Of a DNA stretch of 13,105 bases, positions 1 through 7,775 are shown in pieces. Origin of the DNA: Vulcanimicrobiota bacterium (GTDB lineage: Bacteria > Vulcanimicrobiota > Vulcanimicrobiia > Vulcanimicrobiales > Vulcanimicrobiaceae). The notes under the pieces are model-generated. The model saw only the letters and a program-made list of their open reading frames with translations, was not told where the DNA came from and searched no databases. The translations under genes and the position numbers were made by a program. Position 1 is the stretch's first letter; every line of letters begins with the position of its first letter. The DNA lies in the NCBI GenBank assembly GCA_003167055.1, contig PMUE01000020.1, positions 1 to 13,105 on the forward strand, in the 5' to 3' direction.

Positions 1-135
1 AGCGACCTCGCGCTACGCTACGGGCTCGTCATGACGGCGGGCGCCGATTTTCACGACATTCGCTACCATACACGCGGCGTCGGAATGGACGTCGAACGCG
101 ACGATATCGCGCCGTTTCTCGATTTAATAATGTAG
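1..135 (+). CDS. PHP-domain phosphoesterase, C-terminal fragment
   Basis: The first frame is open from base 1 to a TAG at 133-135 and gives the last 44 residues of a protein that begins outside the window. It contains the segment TAGADFHDIRY, which resembles the final metal-binding strand of PHP domains (Gly-x-Asp-Phe-His, as in TrpH/YciV-like RNA/DNA phosphoesterases and histidinol phosphatases). In the family this Asp and His coordinate the catalytic metal cluster. The tail MDVERDDIAPFLDLIM looks like a normal C-terminus. The substrate cannot be told from this fragment. The next gene starts 40 bases later on the same strand, so the two could share a transcript. Confidence 0.62.
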   Translation, partial: SDLALRYGLVMTAGADFHDIRYHTRGVGMDVERDDIAPFLDLIM

Positions 136-153
136 CTCACTTTCCGAGTAGAG

Positions 154-167
154 GCGCCACCAGGCGC
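154..167 (+). other. Small GC hairpin before the propeller gene
   Basis: GCGCC (154-158) and GGCGC (163-167) form a 5-bp stem with an ACCA loop. It lies between the PHP stop codon and the ATG at 176, in the place where a ribosome-binding site would be expected. It has no T-tract, so it is not a convincing terminator; it could lower translation initiation. Confidence 0.25.
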
Positions 168-175
168 GTGTCAAA

Positions 176-3100
176 ATGCGCCTCATGTCGAGACGCATTT
201 CTTTTGCATTGATCGCCGCGCTCGTTGCGTTGGCCGCGCTGCCCGCGAGCGCGCAATCGTCCGCTCCGGCGGCACAAACGGTTCTGGGCGCGCTACGCTG
301 GCGCAACATCGGTCCGGGCATCGGCGGACGATCCGTCGCGATCGATGCCGTACCCGGCGAACCCTTTACGTTTTACTTCGGTGGCGTTGACGGCGGCGTA
401 TGGCGCTCGACGAACTACGGTCTCACCTGGACGAACATCACCGACGGCCAACTCAACGCCTCGAATAGCATCGGCGCCCTCGCCGTCGCACCGTCGGATC
501 CCAAGATCATTTATGCCGGCACGGGCGAGGCCGATATTCGCAACACGTTCGTCACCGGCAACGGCATCTACAAGACGACCGACGCGGGCAAGACGTGGCA
601 CTACACGGGACTCAAAGAGACACACACGATCGCCAAGATCGTCGTCGATCCGCACGATGCCAACGTCCTTTATGCGGCGTCGATGGGGCACGTGTTTGCG
701 AAGAATCCGGAGCGCGGCATTTTCAAATCGGCCGATGGCGGCGCGCATTGGAGCAAGGTGCTCTATATCGACGAGAATACCGGTGCGGGCGATCTGGTCA
801 TGGACGTTTCGCATCCAAAGACGCTCTATGCCGCGATGTGGCAAGCGCAGCGCAATCCGGGGCTGCTCGTCAGCGGTGGTCCCGGAAGCGGTCTGTACAA
901 AACGACCGACGGCGGTGCGCACTGGGCGAAGATTTCGAGCAATCCGGGCTTTGCGACCGGCACACTCGGTCGCATCGGCGTGAGCATTGCCGCGAGCGAT
1001 CCCAAGGTGGTCTATGCGATCGTCCAGGCAAAAGACGGCGGTGTCTTTCGTTCGGATGACGGCGGTGGGCACTGGAAGCTCGTGAACAACAGCATGGAGA
1101 TGCGGCAGCGCGCCTTCTACTATACGGCGATCTATGCCGATCCGAACGATCCAAACACGATCTACGTTCCCAACGCGCGCTTTTTCGTTTCGCACGACGG
1201 TGGCAAGAACTTCAGTCTGCTTCGGCCGCCGCACGGCGACAACCATACGGTCTGGATCGACCCGAAGAATTCGAAGATCATCCTGGAGGCCAACGACGGT
1301 GGTGCAACGGTCTCCACCGACGGCGGCGCGACCTGGAGCAGCGAGCACAATCAGCTCACCGCGCAGTTTTACCGCGTTGCGCTCGACGATGCATTCCCGT
1401 TCAACGTCTACGGCGCGCAGCAAGACGAAGGCTCGTTCGAAGGGCCGAGCGCTTCGGCAAACGGCTCGATCCTCACCAGCGATTGGAGACGTACGGCCTT
1501 AGGAGAGAGCACGTTCATCGCACCGGAGCCCGGCAAGACGAGCGTCGATTACGGCAGCGGTTATTTCAGCATCATGGAGCGCTACGATCCGGGCGACGAC
1601 GAGTACAACAGCGTCAGTCCGTACCCGCTCTATCGCGAAGGTGCAAGCTCGGCCGAACTCGAGTATCGCCTCGCGTGGACGCATCCGATTTTCTTCTCGC
1701 CGGTCAATCCAAAAGAGCTGCTCGTCGGCGCGCAATTCGTGCTGAGCAGCACCGACGACGGACAGACGTGGAAGAAGATCAGTCCTGATCTCACCCGCAA
1801 TGATCCGGCGACAGAAGGCCCGAGCGGCGGTCCGATCGACGACGACGCGTCGAGTGCCGAGATCTTTCCGTATGTCTCGGCGCTCGCGGTGTCACCGCTC
1901 GACGGCGATGAGCTGTGGGCCGGCTCGGCTGACGGCTTCGTGCATATGACGACGAATCACGGCGCGAGCTGGACCGACATCACGCCGGCCGAACTGCCGA
2001 AGTGGACGGAGATCACCTCGATCGAACCGTCGCACACGGACAAGGGCACGGCGTATCTGACGGCATCGAGCTATCAGTGGGACGATTTCCGCCCGTACGT
2101 GTTGCGGACAACGGATTTCGGCAAGACGTGGACGCCTTTCGCCGACGGTATTCCGCCGGATGAGTACGTGTACACGGTGCGACAAGATCCCAACGCCACA
2201 AATCTTTTCTTCTTGACGACCAAGAGCACAGTCTACGTGAGCTTCGACGCTGCGGCGCATTGGCAGCCGCTGACGCTCAATCTTCCCAACGTACAGGTGC
2301 GCGACATCGCGCTTGATGCGCGCGAAGGCAAGGTGGTCATCGCGACGCATGGCCGCTCGATGTGGGTGCTCGACAATTTGACGCTGCTCGAACAGCTCGC
2401 CAATCCAGCGCCGGCAAGTGCGAACGGCGCCGTGCTCTACGCACCGCAACGCGCCTGGCTCACCCACGTTTACGGCAGCGGCTTCGGCGGCAATGCGAAT
2501 GCGGCGGGTAACGGCGAGAATCCGCCGCTCGGCGCGACGGTGATCTTCTACGTCCCGAACTCCTACGACGGTAACACGCCGGTGACGCTCACGTTCAAAG
2601 ATGCGTCAGGTAACGTGGTGCGGTCGTTCGCGCTTCACCGCAAGCGCGCGGGAGCGCCCGAGCCCCCGAGCGAGCGCTACCATCCAACCGAAGATCGGGC
2701 GCGGGCATACGCGCGTCTCACCGGCATTGCGCCCGGGATGAACGCATTTCAGTGGGATCTTCGCTACCCTGATGCAATCGAAGTCACCGGCTTCGAGCCC
2801 TCCGGTTCGGGCGGGGGCCTCGACGATTCACTTCTCGGCGCGCAGATCGTGCCGGGCAACTATACGGTGACGCTCGACTACGGCGGCGCGCAGACCTCGC
2901 AGCCGTTCGCGCTCACACTCGATCCGCGAGCGGCCGCGACGGCCGCGGATCTGGCGGCGCGGCGCGATCTCGGCTTGAAGATCCACGACGTGCTCGATCA
3001 GCTCGACGCTTCGGTCAACGCGGCGATTGCCGCGCGGGCGAACGTTGCTCCCGGCAGCGCAGCTGCTGCCAAGCTCGATGCGGCGATCGCTGCGGTCGTC

Positions 3101-3301
3101 GACATCGTGCATCCCCAGGCCGACGAAGGCTCGCTGCTGTACGAGTCGCGGCTGCGTAACTTCCTCGCATATCTCAACGCCGAGATCGATATCGGTTACG
3201 TGCGTCCAACCGCGGCGGAGTACACGGTGTTCGACAAACTCAGCGCCGATGCGACCACCGCGGAGGCGAATCTCAAGGCTGCAATCAGCGCCGCGCACTA
3301 A
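176..3301 (+). CDS. Secreted BNR/Asp-box beta-propeller protein (sortilin/VPS10-like)
   Basis: This 1041-residue protein starts with a clear Sec signal peptide: Arg-rich n-region, hydrophobic residues 8-22 and a likely cleavage after Ala-Ser-Ala26. About eleven Asp-box-like motifs of the form S/T-x-D-x-G-x-x-W/F follow, near residues 76, 132, 183, 242, 292, 338, 379, 524, 592, 644 and 688. They build one or two beta-propellers as in the 'glycosyl hydrolase BNR / VPS10 domain' exported proteins of about 1000 residues. The segment FPFNVYGAQQDEGSFEG and the later GMNAFQWDLRYP are typical of this family. The last roughly 130 residues are Ala-rich and helical. Despite the database name, family members rarely have proven hydrolase activity; extracellular or periplasmic binding or processing is the safe inference. 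The start could be ATG176 or ATG185; neither has a good Shine-Dalgarno sequence. The gene ends 7 bases before the convergent cyclodeaminase gene. Confidence 0.85.
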   Translation: MRLMSRRISFALIAALVALAALPASAQSSAPAAQTVLGALRWRNIGPGIGGRSVAIDAVPGEPFTFYFGGVDGGVWRSTNYGLTWTNITDGQLNASNSIGALAVAPSDPKIIYAGTGEADIRNTFVTGNGIYKTTDAGKTWHYTGLKETHTIAKIVVDPHDANVLYAASMGHVFAKNPERGIFKSADGGAHWSKVLYIDENTGAGDLVMDVSHPKTLYAAMWQAQRNPGLLVSGGPGSGLYKTTDGGAHWAKISSNPGFATGTLGRIGVSIAASDPKVVYAIVQAKDGGVFRSDDGGGHWKLVNNSMEMRQRAFYYTAIYADPNDPNTIYVPNARFFVSHDGGKNFSLLRPPHGDNHTVWIDPKNSKIILEANDGGATVSTDGGATWSSEHNQLTAQFYRVALDDAFPFNVYGAQQDEGSFEGPSASANGSILTSDWRRTALGESTFIAPEPGKTSVDYGSGYFSIMERYDPGDDEYNSVSPYPLYREGASSAELEYRLAWTHPIFFSPVNPKELLVGAQFVLSSTDDGQTWKKISPDLTRNDPATEGPSGGPIDDDASSAEIFPYVSALAVSPLDGDELWAGSADGFVHMTTNHGASWTDITPAELPKWTEITSIEPSHTDKGTAYLTASSYQWDDFRPYVLRTTDFGKTWTPFADGIPPDEYVYTVRQDPNATNLFFLTTKSTVYVSFDAAAHWQPLTLNLPNVQVRDIALDAREGKVVIATHGRSMWVLDNLTLLEQLANPAPASANGAVLYAPQRAWLTHVYGSGFGGNANAAGNGENPPLGATVIFYVPNSYDGNTPVTLTFKDASGNVVRSFALHRKRAGAPEPPSERYHPTEDRARAYARLTGIAPGMNAFQWDLRYPDAIEVTGFEPSGSGGGLDDSLLGAQIVPGNYTVTLDYGGAQTSQPFALTLDPRAAATAADLAARRDLGLKIHDVLDQLDASVNAAIAARANVAPGSAAAAKLDAAIAAVVDIVHPQADEGSLLYESRLRNFLAYLNAEIDIGYVRPTAAEYTVFDKLSADATTAEANLKAAISAAH

Positions 3302-3308
3302 CGCGCCA

Positions 3309-3935
3309 TTACGCCTTGGGCATCAGTCCGGCGTTGACGGCGCGGCGCACACTCGCAAGCAGTGCTGCACCTTCGCGTTCGTAGCGTTCGAGCGCATGGC
3401 GCTGGGCCTCAATCGCGGCGATGTCGCGCATGAACTTGTGGTTGATGCGCACGTTGTATGCGCACGCCATCAGCGCTGCGTGAGCAAATTCGCCGGCGCA
3501 GCCGATGTCGCTGATGAGGTTGGCGTTATTGAGATCGAGCGCGCTCTGCGTAAAACGCAATAGGTCGAGTGCGTTTTGCGCGACGGCGAGCGGCTCGGCG
3601 GCGGCGTGGGCGAGCGCAAGTTCGAGTGCGGCGCGGCGCGCGTGTTTTTCCGAATCCGTCGTTTTGGGCATAGCGGTTGCCGCCACCACCCGATCGAAGG
3701 CAGCTTCGTCGCGCTCGCGGGAGCGTAGAAACTCGTCGCGCAACGCATCGGCTTGGGCGACGAGCTCCAGGGCAAGGTCGCGCTGTGCCGCGTACTTGGG
3801 GTTCGTCGAACAGATTCGTCCGACCATCGCCACCAGCGACGCGCCGGCGGCTGCGACCATCGTCGCAGCGCTGCCCCCGCCGGGGGTTGGCCACTCGCTG
3901 GCAAGCTGCGATAAGTATTCGGAGAGCGTTTCCAC
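3309..3935 (-). CDS. FTCD-like cyclodeaminase/methenyl-THF cyclohydrolase family protein
   Basis: The protein matches the formiminotransferase-cyclodeaminase C-terminal domain family (FTCD_C, which includes stand-alone FchA-type methenyltetrahydrofolate cyclohydrolases). The diagnostic N-terminal motif PTPGGGSAA sits at residues 16-24 and is followed by an Ala-rich helix ending in VAMVGRI. The rest is all helical, with the conserved-looking segment LNNANLISDIGCAGEFAHAA. It would act in the cytosol on 5,10-methenyl- or 5-formimino-tetrahydrofolate. The chosen start is GTG at 3935, which gives 208 residues, the usual stand-alone length, with a GGGGA stretch 11 bases upstream. ATG at 3998 (229 residues) is the alternative; the open frame further upstream runs into ahcY and is unlikely. 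The gene is divergent from ahcY-metK, so folate one-carbon and methyl-cycle genes sit back to back. Confidence 0.82.
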   Translation of the reverse strand: METLSEYLSQLASEWPTPGGGSAATMVAAAGASLVAMVGRICSTNPKYAAQRDLALELVAQADALRDEFLRSRERDEAAFDRVVAATAMPKTTDSEKHARRAALELALAHAAAEPLAVAQNALDLLRFTQSALDLNNANLISDIGCAGEFAHAALMACAYNVRINHKFMRDIAAIEAQRHALERYEREGAALLASVRRAVNAGLMPKA

Positions 3936-3980
3936 GCCGGGGGCTTTCCCCGCCGGGCTCGAAAAGCTCCCCCTTAAGGT

Positions 3981-3995
3981 GCCGCCTCCGGCGGC
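3981..3995 (+). promoter_or_regulatory. Hairpin in the divergent ahcY leader region
   Basis: GCCGCC (3981-3986), loop TCC and GGCGGC (3990-3995) form a perfect 6-bp GC stem 20 bases before the ahcY ribosome-binding site, followed at 4006-4010 by a short T-run. It lies between two divergent genes. It may be a leader structure or chance in GC-rich DNA. No known SAM or SAH riboswitch consensus was recognised around it. Confidence 0.3.
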
Positions 3996-4014
3996 CATTC
4001 CCACATTTTTATTT

Positions 4015-4021
4015 CGAGGAG
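4015..4021 (+). promoter_or_regulatory. Ribosome-binding site deciding the ahcY GTG start
   Basis: CGAGGAG lies 7 bases upstream of GTG 4029 and supports this non-ATG start. The resulting N-terminus (MPVTEKLAGDVKD) has the normal position relative to the conserved AdoHcy hydrolase core. Confidence 0.7.
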
Positions 4022-4028
4022 TTCCATC

Positions 4029-5300
4029 GTGCCCGTCACGGAAAAGCTTGCTGGTGATGTCAAAGACCGCAGCTTGGCAGAGGCCGGCCGCTCGCGCATC
4101 GCGTGGGCTGGTGCGTACATGCCGGTGCTTGCCCAAATTCGCGACCGTTTCGAGATCGAAAAGCCGCTGCGGGGCGTGCGGATCGGCGCGTGCCTGCACG
4201 TGACGACCGAAACCGCGAACCTGATGCTGGCGCTACAAGCCGGCGGCGCGGAGATCGCCCTGTGCGCGAGCAACCCGCTTTCGACCCAGGACGACGTCGC
4301 TGCTGCGCTATGCGAGTACGGCATTCCGACCTTCGCGATCAAAGGCGAGGACAATGCGACCTACTATTCGCACATCGAATCGGTGATTGCGACCAAGCCG
4401 CAGATGTCGATGGATGACGGTTGCGATCTGGTGACGCAGATCTACACCAAGCACAATCATTTGCTCAAGGACATGATCGGCGGCTGCGAAGAGACGACGA
4501 CCGGCGTGATTCGCCTCAAGGCGATGGAGAAGGACGGCGTGCTGCCGTATCCGGTCATCGCGGTCAACAACGCGCTGACCAAGCACATGTTCGACAATCG
4601 CTACGGCACGGGCCAGTCGACGCTCGACGGCATCATTCGCGCGACAAACGTGTTGCTTGCCGGTCGGAACGTCGTTGTCGTGGGTTACGGCTGGTGCGGT
4701 CGCGGTGTTGCGTCGCGCGCGTCCGGCATGGGTGCGCACGTCATCGTCACTGAGATCGATCCGCGTAAGGCGATCGAAGCGGTGATGGATGGCTATCAAG
4801 TGATGCCGATGAACGACGCCGCTAAGGCCGGCGACATCTTCGTCACCGTTACCGGCAACTATCACGTGATCGCCGAGAGCCATTTCAAACTCATGAAGGA
4901 TGGCGCGATCGTGTGCAACTCAGGCCACTTCAACGACGAGCTGGATCTCGACGGCATCAAGCGCCTCGCCAAAGGCGTGACCGTGCCGCGTCAATTCGTC
5001 GAGCAGTACGAATTCCACGACGGTCGCAAGGTTTGTATCCTTGCCGACGGGCGTCTGGTGAATCTCGCCGCGGGCGAAGGTCACCCGGCTGCGGTGATGG
5101 ATATGTCATTCGCCAATCAAGCGATGGCGGCGGCACATTTGGCGAAAGACCACGCGAGCATGAAGAAGCACGTGTACGACGTTCCGATCGAGATCGACGA
5201 GGAAGTCGCCAAGCTCAAGCTTTCGTCGATGAACATTGAGATCGATACCCTGACGCCGGAGCAAGTGAAGTACATGGCGTCGTGGTCGGAGGGAACGTAG
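4029..5300 (+). CDS. ahcY: Adenosylhomocysteinase (S-adenosyl-L-homocysteine hydrolase)
   Basis: This cytosolic NAD-dependent enzyme splits S-adenosylhomocysteine into adenosine and homocysteine, removing the product inhibitor of methyltransferases. At 423 residues it is the short form. Visible family motifs are HVTTETANL from H57, CASNPLSTQDDVAAAL, GGCEETTTGV, the NNALTKHMFDNRYGTGQS segment with the active-site Lys and Asp, the NAD-binding GYGWCGRG at 219-226, NSGHFNDEL, and NLAAGEGHPAAVMDMSFANQ near the C-terminus. It lacks the long insert of the beta/gamma-proteobacterial enzyme and ends in YMASWSEGT instead of the KPDHYRY tail, which fits the archaeal/Thermotoga-type subgroup. The GTG start is supported by CGAGGAG. 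The stop codon directly abuts the metK start, so the two form an operon with linked reactions of the activated methyl cycle. Confidence 0.97.
   Translation: MPVTEKLAGDVKDRSLAEAGRSRIAWAGAYMPVLAQIRDRFEIEKPLRGVRIGACLHVTTETANLMLALQAGGAEIALCASNPLSTQDDVAAALCEYGIPTFAIKGEDNATYYSHIESVIATKPQMSMDDGCDLVTQIYTKHNHLLKDMIGGCEETTTGVIRLKAMEKDGVLPYPVIAVNNALTKHMFDNRYGTGQSTLDGIIRATNVLLAGRNVVVVGYGWCGRGVASRASGMGAHVIVTEIDPRKAIEAVMDGYQVMPMNDAAKAGDIFVTVTGNYHVIAESHFKLMKDGAIVCNSGHFNDELDLDGIKRLAKGVTVPRQFVEQYEFHDGRKVCILADGRLVNLAAGEGHPAAVMDMSFANQAMAAAHLAKDHASMKKHVYDVPIEIDEEVAKLKLSSMNIEIDTLTPEQVKYMASWSEGT
5288..5293 (+). promoter_or_regulatory. Ribosome-binding site for metK inside the ahcY end
   Basis: GGAGGG lies within the last codons of ahcY, 7 bases before GTG 5301. 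It decides the metK start and indicates that the two genes are translated from one transcript. Confidence 0.7.
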
Positions 5301-6527
5301 GTGAGCGACTACCGTAGACTCTTTACCTCGGAGTCGGTGACCGAAGGCCATCCCGACAAGGTCGCAGACCAGATCTCCGATGCCGTGCTCGACGCGCTGC
5401 TCAAAGAAGATCCGTACTCGCGTGTCGCGGTCGAGACGTTCGCGATCACTGGGCAGATTCACATTGCGGGCGAAGTGACGACCAAGACGTACATCGACAT
5501 TCCGCGCATCGTGCGCGAAACGATCGCCGAGATCGGCTATACGAAATCGGCGGTCGGCTTCGACGCCGAGACGTGCGGCGTGAGCGTCTCGATCGACGAG
5601 CAATCGCCCGACATTGCGATGGGCGTGGATCGGTCGCTCGAAGCCAAGGGCGGTCGCGACGACGAGTTCGAGCAGACCGGCGCCGGCGACCAAGGCATGA
5701 TGTTCGGTTATGCGTGCCGTGAGACGGCAGAGCTCATGCCGCTGCCGATCGTGCTCGCTCATAATCTTACCCGTCACCTCGCCGCGGTCCGCAAGAACGG
5801 TGATATCCCGTATTTGCGCCCGGACGGTAAATCGCAAGTCACGGTGGAGTACGAGGGCGACCGGCCGACACGCGTGGACGCGGTCGTGATCTCGACCCAA
5901 CATGATCCCGATATTTCGCTCGAAGTGATTCGCAACGAAGTCACCGACAAAGTGATCAAGCACGTCATTCCGCGCGCGATGTTCGATAAGCAAACCCGCA
6001 TCTACGTCAATCCGACCGGCCGTTTCGTGATAGGTGGACCGAAGGGCGACGCAGGTCTCACCGGTCGCAAGATCATCGCCGACACGTACGGTGGCATGGC
6101 TCGTCATGGCGGTGGCGCGTTTTCCGGCAAGGACCCGACCAAGGTCGATCGCTCAGCGGCCTACGCTGCGCGTTGGGTTGCAAAGAACGTCGTGGCGGCC
6201 GGACTTGCCGATCGCTGCGAAGTGCAGGTCGCCTATGCGATCGGTGTGGCCGAACCGATGAGCGTGTTCGTCGAGACCTTCGGCACCGCGAAGATCGCTG
6301 AGGAGCAGATCGCCAAAGCGATTACGCAAGTTTTCGACTTGCGTCCGGCGGCAATCATTCACTACCTCAACTTGCGTCGTCCGATCTACAAGCAGACCGC
6401 CGCCTACGGGCACTTCGGTCGTCCGGATCTCGATCTGCCGTGGGAACGCCTCGACCGGGTCGATGCGTTGCGCAGCGCGACCGGCTTTACGGGTGAGGCA
6501 CTGCGTGTGCCGAACTTCGCACAATGA
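5301..6527 (+). CDS. metK: S-adenosylmethionine synthetase
   Basis: This enzyme makes S-adenosylmethionine from methionine and ATP in the cytosol. The 408-residue protein has the full bacterial MetK pattern: SVTEGHPDK at 12-20 (with the His and Asp of the ATP/metal site), the GAGDQG signature at 127-132 within GAGDQGMMFGYA, the P-loop-like GGGAFSGKDPTKVDRSAAY starting at residue 270, and AYGHFGR near 368-374. The last about 25 residues after PWERLDR are a modest extension. The start is GTG immediately after the ahcY TAG with a GGAGGG site upstream. With ahcY it covers SAM synthesis and SAH removal. Its TGA overlaps the ATG of the next gene (ATGA, 6524-6527), so that exported protein is probably translationally coupled. 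Confidence 0.97.
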   Translation: MSDYRRLFTSESVTEGHPDKVADQISDAVLDALLKEDPYSRVAVETFAITGQIHIAGEVTTKTYIDIPRIVRETIAEIGYTKSAVGFDAETCGVSVSIDEQSPDIAMGVDRSLEAKGGRDDEFEQTGAGDQGMMFGYACRETAELMPLPIVLAHNLTRHLAAVRKNGDIPYLRPDGKSQVTVEYEGDRPTRVDAVVISTQHDPDISLEVIRNEVTDKVIKHVIPRAMFDKQTRIYVNPTGRFVIGGPKGDAGLTGRKIIADTYGGMARHGGGAFSGKDPTKVDRSAAYAARWVAKNVVAAGLADRCEVQVAYAIGVAEPMSVFVETFGTAKIAEEQIAKAITQVFDLRPAAIIHYLNLRRPIYKQTAAYGHFGRPDLDLPWERLDRVDALRSATGFTGEALRVPNFAQ

Positions 6528-7102
6528 ACCTATTAGCGGCGCTCGCGGCTGTCGTGCTCGCGGTCACAACCCTCCAGCAACCGACGACGCTTAAGGCGGG
6601 CACGCGGATTGCTTGTATCATGCAAACCGCCGTGAATTCGAGTGCGGCGTCGGCGGGCGATACGTTTAAACTGCGGGTGAACGATCCCGCGTTTCCGCAG
6701 CTCGCCGGAGCGGTCATTCACGGGCATGTGACGCACGTCTATCCGGCGCGCGGCCTCGAACGCGCAGAGATTGCCTTCCTGTTCGACAACATCGTGCTCC
6801 CGAGTGGAGCGCGCGAGCCAATTCGCGCGTTCGTCGTGTCGCGAAATGTCGTGCAACGCACGGCTTCGGCCCAGCCCCCGCCATCGCTCTACGGGCCGGT
6901 GCAAATGCCGAATACGGTCGGGCCACCCAATCAATCGACGATGGTCTGGTCGACGAACATCGGACGCCGTAGCAGCAGTGCGCCGTCGCAGACGGCGCAG
7001 ACCGGTGGGTACGCGTACGCGGCGGATCAGCATAAGCCGCTGATCGTGCAAGCCGGCACACCGGTGAATCTCCAACTCGCAAGCGACTTACAAACACCTT
7101 AG
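6524..7102 (+). CDS. Exported protein of unknown function, paralogue of the next gene
   Basis: I do not recognise a named family. The 192-residue product begins with a hydrophobic stretch (residues 2-16) that is a likely signal peptide or anchor. Residues 24-102 follow a beta-rich pattern: KAGTRIAC, AGDTFKL, DPAFP, GAVIHGHVT, FLFDNIVLPSG. It matches the protein at 7164 point for point (G-x-x-I-x-A/C-M, A-G-D-x-F, PAF, G-A-x-I-x-G-x-V-T-x-V, FD-x-x-x-L-x-x-G), so the two are diverged tandem duplicates. The pattern resembles the beta-barrel part of VirB10/TrbI-type proteins, but that is only a resemblance. A Pro/Ser/Gln-rich low-complexity part (115-165) replaces the glycine zipper of the paralogue. 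The start overlaps the metK stop by 4 bases. Confidence 0.72.
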   Translation: MNLLAALAAVVLAVTTLQQPTTLKAGTRIACIMQTAVNSSAASAGDTFKLRVNDPAFPQLAGAVIHGHVTHVYPARGLERAEIAFLFDNIVLPSGAREPIRAFVVSRNVVQRTASAQPPPSLYGPVQMPNTVGPPNQSTMVWSTNIGRRSSSAPSQTAQTGGYAYAADQHKPLIVQAGTPVNLQLASDLQTP

Positions 7103-7106
7103 AAAC

Positions 7107-7135
7107 GAGCCCCGCGGAACTTACCCGCGGGGTTC
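7107..7135 (+). terminator. Strong hairpin after the metK operon, possible terminator/attenuator
   Basis: CCCCGCGG (7110-7117) pairs with CCGCGGGG (7125-7132) across a 7-base loop, and the stem extends through one G-T pair and two more pairs to 7107/7135. It begins 4 bases after the stop codon at 7100-7102. There is no clean T-tract after it, so it may be a weak or Rho-assisted terminator, or an mRNA-stabilising stem between the two paralogous genes. Confidence 0.55.
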
Positions 7136-7152
7136 TCGCGTTGGGAGGTGAA

Positions 7153-7158
7153 AAGGAG
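7153..7158 (+). promoter_or_regulatory. Ribosome-binding site for the glycine-zipper protein
   Basis: AAGGAG stands 5 bases before ATG 7164 and is the best Shine-Dalgarno match in this part of the window. Confidence 0.65.
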
Positions 7159-7163
7159 TAGCT

Positions 7164-7775
7164 ATGAGATTTCGAAATGGCTTGATGGCGCTCGGCCTGC
7201 TCGCTGCGTTTGTCGGTTCGACCATCGTCACGTCCGCCCAGGAACAGTTGACGCTGTATCAGGGAGCCCAAATCAACGCGCGCATGCGCAGCACGATCGA
7301 CACGGGAAAAGCGCACGTCGGCGACCGCTTTGTGATGGACGTCGTTCCGCCGTATCCCAGCGGCAACCCCGCGTTTCAGGGCGCGATCATCGCGGGCGAA
7401 GTCACGGAGGTGACGTCGGCCGGTCAAGGGCGCAAGCCGTCGGTCGGTCTGCAATTCGATTATCTTCGCTTGGCCGACGGAAGTACGGTCGACATCTCAG
7501 CGACCATGACCGACGATCAGCGCAAGCAAGAGCACAAGAACGGACTCAAAGTTGCGCTCACGACGCTCGGTGGGATGTTGCTCGGCAACGCGATCGGTAA
7601 GACCATCTTCCACACCAGCGCCGGCGGCGTGATCGGTGCAGCGGGCGGCTTGCTCTACGGCGTGAATGGGAAGACGAACTTCACGCTGCCACCGGGTTCG
7701 GACGTCCAGATCACCCTCAATCAAACTGTTACGATCCGTCGTCAAGCGCCGAACTCACCAAACGGCAACCAATAA
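7164..7775 (+). CDS. Exported glycine-zipper protein of unknown function
   Basis: The 203-residue product has a Sec signal peptide with likely cleavage after Thr-Ser-Ala25. A beta-rich domain (residues about 30-112) parallels the protein encoded at 6524. A glycine-zipper segment follows at about 136-167 (GGMLLGNAIG and GGVIGAAGGLLYG), of the kind that inserts into or packs along membranes. The C-terminal part, LPPGSDVQITLNQTVTI, again parallels the paralogue's end (AGTPVNLQLASDL). The protein is probably periplasmic or associated with the outer envelope. No named family can be given. AAGGAG precedes the start at good spacing. The next gene begins at the base after this stop, which suggests co-transcription with the DUF2214 membrane protein. 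Confidence 0.78.
   Translation: MRFRNGLMALGLLAAFVGSTIVTSAQEQLTLYQGAQINARMRSTIDTGKAHVGDRFVMDVVPPYPSGNPAFQGAIIAGEVTEVTSAGQGRKPSVGLQFDYLRLADGSTVDISATMTDDQRKQEHKNGLKVALTTLGGMLLGNAIGKTIFHTSAGGVIGAAGGLLYGVNGKTNFTLPPGSDVQITLNQTVTIRRQAPNSPNGNQ

Noticed and set aside
293..1423. Long minus-strand frame (376 residues) opposite the propeller gene
   Set aside because: It mirrors the codons of the well-supported plus-strand gene (strong Asp-box pattern there) and its translation has no protein-like motifs, with many Arg/Ile/Val/Asp runs.
3936..4028. SAH or SAM riboswitch before ahcY
   Set aside because: GGGCTCG resembles a small part of the SAH element, but the conserved 5' segment and pairing partners are missing; a covariance-model search would settle it.
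3505..4203. Plus-strand frame of 232 residues opposite the cyclodeaminase gene
   Set aside because: Ser/Arg/Ala-rich shadow; the minus strand carries the clear PTPGGGSAA family motif.
5106..6107. Minus-strand frame of 333 residues opposite ahcY/metK
   Set aside because: Antisense shadow of GC-rich metK and ahcY codons; His/Arg/Asp-rich with no recognisable domain.
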